The notes below the pieces were generated by a model that saw only the letters and a list, made by a program, of their open reading frames with translations, was not told the origin of the DNA and did no database searches. A stretch of DNA of 64,000 bases from Tetrapyrgos nigripes (Eukaryota; Basidiomycota; Agaricomycetes; Agaricales; Campanellaceae): positions 124,001 to 188,000 of the forward strand of contig JAACJM010000087.1 of NCBI GenBank assembly GCA_013368315.1, in the 5' to 3' direction. The position numbers and the translations under genes are program-made. Below, piece by piece: positions 56,837 through 64,000 of the stretch. The first letter of the stretch is position 1; each line of letters starts with the position of its first letter.

Positions 56837-57260
56837 TTACGAGGCCCAATTTAGGGTCTCGTTCTTATACTTAATCTGACGCTCTAGCGTGTGGCTGTGC
56901 TCGATAGGTCTACCGGTTTTCGGTGCCATTTGATCACCGTAATCGGTCACCGGCTTTTGCCACAAAAACGCGTGGTCTGCAACGCACTTGTTCTGCAATG
57001 TTCACACCTGCTCGCCATTTCTCAAGGTAACAACGTTACGAGGCCCTTTACGAACTTATCCTTATAATAAGAGGCTCCCGTGTATAGCTATTCAATTTAG
57101 ATATACAATTTTCTCAAGATTTTCTTTCTCATTTTCATGATAGAAGCTAGTACCGTCGTACCGAACAGTTGACAGCGCTCATTTAGCGCTTCTTGCCACT
57201 CACTCCCTTTTCTTTTGGGCCCCATCATTGTCACACGTAGTGGTGGCCCACATCTTCATC
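56837..57260 (+). repeat. Two TTACGAGGCC family ends in tandem
   Basis: TTACGAGGCC occurs at 56837-56846 and 57036-57045 in the same orientation, 199 bp apart. The block near 57190-57260 (TTGCCACTC...GTGGCCCACATCTTCATCAC) matches the right end of the 53367 copy, so the second start plus this block may be one further family member. Confidence 0.5.
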
Positions 57261-58555
57261 ACTTACCGTATTAGGATAGCGCAAAGGGCAAGACTCCTTG
57301 TGGCCAGAAAAAATGCAAAATACAAGTATCATTAGCATTTGTGGTTGGAAATTGTGTCTTTAGGTACCAAAAAAATACTATTTTCATGTACTCTACTAGT
57401 TAAAAAAATTCGTTGTTGGGTACGGCGGCTCTGCCTGTACGGGTACGGGTCGGCACGGGTTTCCAAATCTGGACCCGTACCCGTACTTTCACTAATCATG
57501 AATAGATACAAGGCGGTGCCTCTTCTGATGAAAAAGATGTTTGTTCCAGTTATATATGACTATCCGTGGCTTCTTGCTCCATTGACTGTTCATCTCGGAG
57601 AACATACCATCTGTACCTCTGAACACTTGATGACAGGGACGCACAGGGTTCGACAAGTATCATAATCCCAATACATCATGCATCCAACAAAAATACCACC
57701 TTACTTTGCTTCCATCTGTCCATCTTTGTGATGTTTCAGAGCTGATTTGGAGGACACGGAGCCTAAGTAATTGCGAAGTAATATTATGGCGTCTGAAGGT
57801 ATCTATTCAAGGTGATGTCAGAATTTTTGAGGTTCTATTCAAAGAAATGCAGATAGTTGGACAGAGATGGTCCTATTGCATCCTTGCCTTCGAATTCCCT
57901 TGTACCTTGCTTGTACCCTCGCCGTACGCATCATCTGCGGGAAAAGAAACGATGAGTTAATCCTGGCACCATTGATTAGGGCTGATCAGAATAGAACCTT
58001 CTGGAGAGTCTTTTACGCCGTCTGGTCCATCCGAGTCGTCCATCCCAAGTCCATCTTTTCCCGGACCCCCGGCGTACCAGTTCATGGTCCTAGCCCGGGT
58101 AATACACTCCTCCTCCTCATGCAGAAATAGAATCGGCGCTTACAAGCTGTGGCCATCGAATGCTGATGTCCTACTGATTCGATTCTCTGATACATAAATG
58201 GGTTTTAGGCGGTTAGTTTTGGGTTAGTTCCGAAGCTCAATCTAATCTGGGACGGTACGATTATGTAAAGTACGAATCAATCAAGGTGGGATATCAGTAA
58301 AAGATGGATGAATGAGGCTGTAAGTATCAATCAAGTACTACTGTAGTAACTGATGGATCCATAGATCCGATGATATCTGAGATCAGGGCAAACTTAAGGC
58401 GGTCAGCAGATCGCACTCATCCACAACTCTTCTGCGCATTTGCCAGTCTTCGGAGCTCTCAATAGGGATACTGTTCAAAGGTCCTATTTTTAGGTTCAAT
58501 ACAGAGGATTGGATATTTAAGAGATCCGGTGAAGAGTCAGTCTGCAGTTGTACCC
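57261..58555. other. Upstream region of the DUF6534 gene, no gene recognised
   Basis: Open frames of up to 108 codons on the + strand show no recognisable motif. A small GGGTACGGG-type direct repeat lies near 57420-57480. A TATTTAAGAG word at about 58513-58522 lies 33 bp before the DUF6534 start codon and may be its core promoter. Confidence 0.35.
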
Positions 58556-60484
58556 ATGTCTTCCCTCGACCTGACACTCGGTCCCTTGGTTGTATGCTTC
58601 ACCATCAGTACACTTCTCTATGGTGTGGCTACTGTTCAGGTGAGAAAAGAATTTATTACAGCGTGATTCTGTTCCTTGCCTGTGACTAAGCCTAATTCAT
58701 TCACACCAGACCTATTGGTACTTCAAGCAGTTTTCTGGGGAGCATAAACTTCTGAATGCAGCAGTAAGACTCAAAATCTGATCTTTGTACCAGCTAAACA
58801 AAATCTGAAAAATATACAGATTATGTTCATCTGGTGAGGTTTATGTATAGATTCATCAAATTTGTACTGCTTACTTTCAATCGTACAGGTTAAATGAACT
58901 AGCTCACCAGGTCTGCATTTCATGTACAATCTACCAGCTCACAGTCGCAAATTTTGGAAATCCAAAATTCCTCGAGATCATCCCATTGCCCTTGATTCTC
59001 AGCGTCTTTTTCCTCGCACTTGGAGCGGGTACAGCGCAAAGTATCTTGATCTATAGGGTATGATTTGCAAATCCTCTTCTGTTTTGTTTTCTTTCTATTC
59101 ATTGTGAATGCTGATTTAAATTGTTAACTTCTAGCTTTGGAAAATCAATAAGAAACTTGTTATAACAGCTGTCATAGTTGCCTTGGCTATACTCCGACTT
59201 ATTGCAACCTTTGTTGCTGGCATTAAACTCAGTTTCACACCCAATTTGCAGCAGTTCATTGGGAAGAACAGATGGCTGCTTATCATGGTAAGTAGTGTAT
59301 TTCATCCTACATGTTCTGGTTGATTTATTGACTCTCTACATCAACTGGGCAGCTGTGGGTAACTGGTACGTCACATACCCAATTCTTAATGACTATTTGG
59401 AATCTTACACATTTACGCATTATGTTTTCATAGTTGCTGTTTTAGATACATCAGTCACTACTTGTGTGATACATTCGCTCATCAAGAGGCGCCAAAATGC
59501 AATTAAAAGGTGAGTCCAGAAGCATTTCTGAAATACAAACAGCTAAACATCCTCGCAATCTTCTGTATGAAGGACTACAGAGCTAGTAGACAAGATTATT
59601 TTTTGGACTGTTGGTAAGTCTTAAGCTTGGCTGTGATATTAGGGCTTCAGTGCATTAAGAGTAATTTTTGATTCAGAAACTTCCTTAATCACTAGGTATG
59701 TATGCAAAGCTTGGAGACTGAACTTGAAACTGTTTTCCTGATTCCAAAATCACTGTATTGTTTAGTACTGTTGCAATTACTACCGTAATAGTGGTATGTG
59801 TGCGGCTCTTCTACTCAAAATGTGAGACTAAATCATTCAAAAAATAACCTATGTATTTGTACGGAATGTAAAGTTTGCGGCGGCCCCTGATACTGGTGAG
59901 CAAGGATTCTAGTATTCTACTTACTCTTGTTCTTTCAATGCTCAACAAAACTCAAGCCATCTGGCTAGGCTTATTTCTGATTTTACCCCGGTGTAAGAAC
60001 ACACTTCTGTATTCCTGTTTATGAAAGAGCTGACATTTTACTTTATCTGATTCTAGTGTACTCCAATTCAATCCTGGCATCGTAAGTGGCACACCTCTTG
60101 TGAAAATATGGTATTCAGTTTATATCCAATATGTTTTTTCTTTCTTGGTTTTGCACACAGGTTAAATCAACGAGGGGTATTAAGAGAGCAAAGCAAGAAT
60201 GGTGTCATTAACTTGAGCTATCCAAATTCCAACTCAGCCCCTCGAATGGCTATTCCAGACCTCAGTGGCACTGGTACTGTGAATCCGGGCTCGGATTTTC
60301 ACTTGTCAAGTTCAAGGTCAAGATCAATGCAGATTTCTAGTGTAAGTACGAGGTGTACAACAGATACAAGACGTAATTGACAATTTCAATGTTTCAGAAC
60401 TGCACTCAGCCTGTTATTGCCATTGAAATGAGCGCAATCACAGAGGTGGACCATGATGTTGATGAGGGTAGAGCGTATAAGTAA
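58556..60484 (+). CDS. DUF6534-type seven-helix membrane protein
   Basis: Fifteen exons give 333 codons, every junction in phase: 58556-58639, 58710-58763, 58820-58833, 58889-59057, 59135-59287, 59353-59365, 59434-59509, 59573-59613, 59677-59695, 59766-59793, 59874-59895, 59957-59992, 60057-60081, 60161-60341, 60398-60484. Exons 3, 6 and 9 are only 14, 13 and 19 nt; exons 8, 11 and 12 use AAG acceptors. The protein begins MSSLDLTLGPLVV and has NELAHQ (53-58) after helix 2, FGNP near residue 77, a cytoplasmic-looking LIKRRQNAIK, TTELVDKIIFWTVE, and LYSNSILASLNQRG (237-250) closing the last helix. A Ser-rich tail ends in acidic residues. This is the pattern of a family expanded in Agaricomycetes, with no known function. 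No break seen. A related pseudogene lies 4 kb away on the other strand. Confidence 0.85.
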
Positions 60485-61178
60485 AGCATTAGGGGTAGGT
60501 ATTTTGATGGATGCAAAGAGATGATTGAAATGAGTGAAGTCTCCATCACGGTGTCACCTATCATGCAATCTTTTGGAATACATGTATTTACCAGACTTGA
60601 CTCTGTCACATATACCGTTTGTTGGTCAGAATGATTAAGTTGACGCATGACAAGTTCGCTGGGTTCACTGAAGGCGTACACCTCACAACCGATGCCAGCA
60701 GCAAAATTGCCTTCACTGGTCAGTGTCACCTGGGTGAACACTTCCCTACTCACTGTGGAGCCATGTGGTGTCACGAGGACTCTTGAAGGCCTAGATCTTG
60801 TAGTCCATGAGGTAAGGCAGATGACCGATGACACAGGTCAGGTGGCCAGATACTACTGGCATCGGGACAGTGAAATGGGTATCCAACCATGGTGCTGGAT
60901 AGGAAGAGTAAGGCATCAGGACAACATCATAGAGTAAAACCAAGATGTCATGTATTATCTAAGCTATGCTAATACAATGAAATTATATGTAACTGTCACA
61001 CTGGAGGCGAGCTCATGGGAAGCCGACACAGGGCCGACCTTTCAACTCGTCCAGTGATCAAACCTGCAGGGCCCAAGTACAGAGGACCCAAGTACATAGG
61101 GTTAATCTACTCTGTTTACATAGACCTAAAATCTAAGATTTGGCTGTTGCTAGGACCACTTAGTTTTCATGTGAGGAA
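60485..61178. other. Intergenic; one overlapping minus-strand ORF of doubtful status
   Basis: An unbroken minus-strand frame of 142 codons (60834-60406) overlaps the last exon of the DUF6534 gene. It has no motif I recognise and is left uncalled. Nothing else seen. Confidence 0.35.
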
Positions 61179-61692
61179 TGTCAAGGTTGTCGATACACTC
61201 AATAGCCACCCAAGTCACACAATACAAGAAAACCGGTTACAAGGAAATAGATTGATAGAGAGAGAGAGAGATGAAGTAGTAAGCAGACTAGGCTCTACAC
61301 TGTGTAGTAATAGTACGGAGCGGAGACGAAGTGAACGAACTAAGGAATAGGTTACAAGGATAGTGGGTATATAAGTAATGTGTGAACAGATGGGAAGAAA
61401 TAGGTAATAATAAAACGGTGCCATGTGGAGATGTCAAAGATGAGAGAATAGTAAGTCAAATATGGATAGATGAAGGTACTGGATCACAAAGAATGATTGA
61501 CAGTGGGAATGTCCGTGGAGATAGAAAGTGGAGGAGATAAGTATGTGAGTCATAGATCTGGGAAGATGGTAACTATAGACGATGATGGGAAATAGTTGAT
61601 GTTTATGGAGTTAAAGGTAGATAGAGTGGAAAATGGGTAGTAAAGGAAAAAGAATAGAAAGGAAGTGAATAGGTGGGGAGTGATTCATGACA
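61179..61692 (-). repeat. 3' LTR of the right-edge gypsy copy
   Basis: 514 bp, from TGTCAAGG to TTCATGACA. It keeps both of the stretches of about 20 bp that the 22426-22897 LTR has lost, and the TGAACGAACT word (61332-61341) needed for self-priming. Confidence 0.9.
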
Positions 61693-62601
61693 TTACCCCC
61701 TCTTTAAGACGAGCTTTCACCGGAGCTCGTCTGGCTAGCTGACCATTGTTTCGCCCATTGTTCGCGAAGTCATCTGTCTAGTTCCCCCTGTTCTGGCCAG
61801 TAGTCTGTTAAGTCACCCCATTCAGTGGTGTTGGTCGCAGAACCCCATCCTGGTGCACTCCCACTCCATCTGTCGTCGTCGCTATTTTGCAGGATGATGT
61901 GTGCCTCCCATATGCTGCCATATCCCCATCCAAGGTTTCCTCTATGCTCTGCCCGTAAGGATGTCCAATGAGCTACACATGTAGCTCTATGTCCTGTTCC
62001 CAATATACACTGTCCTGGCCCATCTTCCCCCCCCCATGTGCATCGTCTGCATCCGTTGTGAGGTCCTTGGTGTTGTTTCGAGAGACGACATTGGCGTCCT
62101 GAGCGTCATCCATACGTACAACGCCCTCCGTTAGTTGGACGTGTGAGAGTTGTGTTCTGAGTGGTGGAGATGGTAGAGGACACAGTAGACATTGCGGTAT
62201 TGAGAGTGTGAGTGACTGTTGTTTGACTGGTAGTGATGGATGTTGTTCTGTCGTTCTCCTTTCTGGTGTGGTATCTTTTATAGTCGTTGCCTAGTGTGAC
62301 GTAGGTGTCGAGCGAGCGGCCAGCTTGTCGCTCGGAGACGAGTTTGACAGTAAACGCCGTCTATCAGTGTCGTTAAGGGAGGGCGTTATTAACGGGGAAA
62401 TGCAATGGATGAATGGTGACGGAATTCTGAGTTCGGTTGCCAGGTGGAGTGGGAAGGAGGACATAGAACACTAGCGATCCATGACAATGTTCCTCCTTTG
62501 AGTCGTGCTTTCGCTTGAAGCACATGAGTACTCCGCCATATATCTCCTATGGTGACTCCCAATGAGCACACTGTCGTTCCTGGTCGTATGAGGTTCGTTG
62601 G

Positions 62602-62973
62602 TCAATAAGCGTTCGGATGTTGTTGGTGGAAGGCTTCGATCATATCTTTTAGCTTCGTCAGTCCTGATGCCGGTTCCCATGAATTTTCTGAGTCAGCGTA
62701 GTCTAGCCATTTGACAAGGTATTGTACTCCCTGACGGTTCCTTGTTGGTTTTGAATCCAAGATTGCTTCCACATCGTATTCATTGTCTTCGGGAAGTAAT
62801 TCAGCTGGTTCCCCCGGGTAGTTTACCCCGTGAGCTTCGGTTTCTTTGTACGGCGATAGAAGTGAAGCATGGAAGACCGGATGAATCCACCAGGTATTTG
62901 GTAACTTGAGCCGATAATTGACTTCACCAATAACGTCAGTGATTTTGAATGGGCCATGACGACGATTTGCCAA
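62602..62973 (-). CDS. pol: Chromodomain end of pol, right-edge copy
   Basis: A 123-codon open frame: MANRRHGPFKITDVIG and KLPNTWWIHPVFHASLLSPY form the integrase C-terminal region. Then, after DNEYDVEAILDSKP, comes the chromodomain core YLVKWLDYADSENSWEP and LTKLKDMIEAFHQQHPNAY to a TAA. It is unbroken, unlike the nested copy. It is separated from the integrase frame (63007-63870) by one stop near 63004-63009, where the nested copy reads a dissimilar codon. The domain binds chromatin marks in chromoviruses. Confidence 0.85.
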   Translation of the reverse strand: MANRRHGPFKITDVIGEVNYRLKLPNTWWIHPVFHASLLSPYKETEAHGVNYPGEPAELLPEDNEYDVEAILDSKPTRNRQGVQYLVKWLDYADSENSWEPASGLTKLKDMIEAFHQQHPNAY

Positions 62974-63006
62974 CTTAGCTTTTGGCCTCGTTGTCTTCAG
63001 ATTTTT

Positions 63007-63870
63007 TCACTCTAGCAACACCTTGTCTCCAACTTTAAATTTTGTTCTCTCGTTCATATGGTCCTTGTTTTGTTCCTTCATCGTTTCCGCCGCTGTCGAT
63101 AGACTTGCTTTTAGTTCTTCCCAGAGTATGTCCAGATTCTGAAGGCGTTCTTCGACTTTCAGCACATGCAAAGTTGGATTGATTGTAGGGAAGAGTTGCG
63201 GTAGATATCCATGGAGTAATTCGAACAGTGATTTTCCAGTTGCTGAATGGACTCGCATATTGTGACAGAACTCGGCATAAGGTAGGTACTTAACCCAATC
63301 ATCTTGGCGGTAGTTACAGAAGGTCTGAAGGTATTGCTCGAGTTCTTGGTTGAACCTTTCTGTCTCGCCATCTGTTTGTGGATGATAAGCTGTACTGAGT
63401 GCTGAGGTGATCCCTAGCTTAGCGTATATCCCCTTCATTACTTGGCTTGCGAATTGAGGCCCACGGTCGGATACCATTTTGTCCCACAAGCCATATTGTC
63501 GCCAAGTGTTATCGAATAGGAGGTCTATTGTCCCATCACTGTCGATATCCTTTCTGCATGGGGAAATGACAACCGTCTTTGTTGTGCGATCGACAGTGAC
63601 ATGAATTGCGTTAAAACCATCACATTCTGGCAGATCCGTGATGAAGTCGGTTGTAATCGTGCTGAAGGGTCGTTCTGGTATTTCGTTCGGGATTAATGGT
63701 ACATGTGCCAGGTGATTATTTGCCTTGGTTAACTGACAAGTAGCGCATCCTTCAACGTAGTCACGAACGAATACTGACATACCAGGCCACCAGAATTCTC
63801 TGCTAACGAGTTCATACGTCTTGAATTGTCCCAGATGTCCCGCGGTAAGGCTGTCATGATGCATTTTCAC
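63007..63870 (-). CDS. pol: Integrase, right-edge gypsy copy, catalytic core complete
   Basis: A 287-codon frame. The zinc-binding part starts at MKMHHDSLTAGHLGQF and ends at CATCQLTK. The catalytic acids lie in TTDFITDLPE, VSDRGPQF and TDGETERFNQELEQYL, all present. It continues with the host-protein-like linker KVEERLQNLDILWEELKASL and the start of the C-terminal domain (FKVGDKVLL). It shows what the nested copy lost: the stretch 63344-63369 carries 19 nt that are missing at 17275-17290. The reading beyond 63870 continues upstream as RNase H-integrase linker with a stop. Confidence 0.85.
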   Translation of the reverse strand: MKMHHDSLTAGHLGQFKTYELVSREFWWPGMSVFVRDYVEGCATCQLTKANNHLAHVPLIPNEIPERPFSTITTDFITDLPECDGFNAIHVTVDRTTKTVVISPCRKDIDSDGTIDLLFDNTWRQYGLWDKMVSDRGPQFASQVMKGIYAKLGITSALSTAYHPQTDGETERFNQELEQYLQTFCNYRQDDWVKYLPYAEFCHNMRVHSATGKSLFELLHGYLPQLFPTINPTLHVLKVEERLQNLDILWEELKASLSTAAETMKEQNKDHMNERTKFKVGDKVLLE

Positions 63871-64000
63871 AATATCCCGTCTGAGCTGTTGGTCATTTGG
63901 GACGTAGATCTTTCCTCAGAATAGGATGATTCCATCTTCATAGTTCCATTCCTGCAAGTTTTTTGCCAATGCGCGCGGTCCGTTGTTAAAAATAGTTTGT

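Larger units (their letters stand above)
61179..64000 (-). mobile_element. 3' part of a second copy of the 7.8-kb gypsy family
   Basis: An LTR (61179-61692) is followed on the + strand by the reverse of the polypurine tract, then chromodomain and integrase on the minus strand, colinear with 15103-17900 of the nested copy. The element continues beyond the window, so its other LTR and target duplication cannot be seen. Confidence 0.9.

Noticed and set aside
56835..57032. 198-bp LTR (TGTTACGAGG...GTAACA)
   Set aside because: No 5-bp duplication at the ends, and the start is the general TTACGAGGCC family motif that also occurs inside inverted-repeat elements.
60406..60834. 142-codon minus-strand ORF overlapping the last DUF6534 exon
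   Set aside because: No recognisable motif and it lies opposite real coding sequence; probably chance.

Overview
The window looks like accessory, transposon-dominated chromosome sequence from a mushroom-forming basidiomycete (Agaricomycetes). The support is two host genes broken by many short GT-AG introns (a CYP63-like cytochrome P450 and a DUF6534-type membrane protein), Ty3/gypsy chromovirus-type retrotransposons, and a Tc1/IS630-type transposase of a kind I know mainly from Agaricomycetes. No rRNA, confident tRNA or CRISPR array was seen.

Layout. 1-2028: remnant of a gypsy gag. 2029-5111: degenerate Tc1/IS630-like DNA transposon with terminal inverted repeats (TIRs) and TA flanks, inserted in that remnant. 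5224-34444: a 29.2-kb structure that starts CACTG, ends CAGTG, is flanked by TAC on both sides, and carries ~1-kb inverted arms followed by long 11-bp-period minisatellite arrays. Inside it sits a 19.4-kb LTR retrotransposon (10272-29666, 840-bp LTRs, GTTTC target duplication), and inside that a 7.8-kb gypsy element of another family in opposite orientation (15103-22897, CTTTC target duplication). The order of events is therefore CACTG element, then the 19.4-kb element, then the 7.8-kb element. 34448-46430: decayed hypothetical genes, a ~150-bp tandem repeat and several inverted-repeat elements, including copies of a dispersed family marked by the 10-mer TTACGAGGCC. 46440-49337: an apparently intact P450 gene of 14 exons (621 codons). 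50015-50161: one exon of a sugar transporter. 51650-53050: an inverted-repeat element. 54060-54844: a decayed DUF6534-like gene. 58556-60484: an apparently intact DUF6534-like gene of 15 exons (333 codons). 61179-64000: 3' end of another copy of the 7.8-kb family, running off the window.

Most notable. Both LTR families have a primer-binding site exactly complementary (11 and 10 nt) to a segment of their own LTR that starts 32 nt after the first base of the TATA box, the geometry expected for Tf1-style self-priming. The 19.4-kb element carries a spliced antisense gene (about 340 codons, six exons) between its chromodomain and 3' LTR. Its Gag contains a collagen-like Gly-X-Y stretch. LTR differences and premature stops fall mostly at CpG, pointing to deamination of methylated cytosine. 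The CACTG/CAGTG structure with inverted arms and 11-bp satellite arrays has no recognisable transposase and is the best candidate for something undescribed.

All calls are from reading the sequence by eye; no homology search or folding was run.
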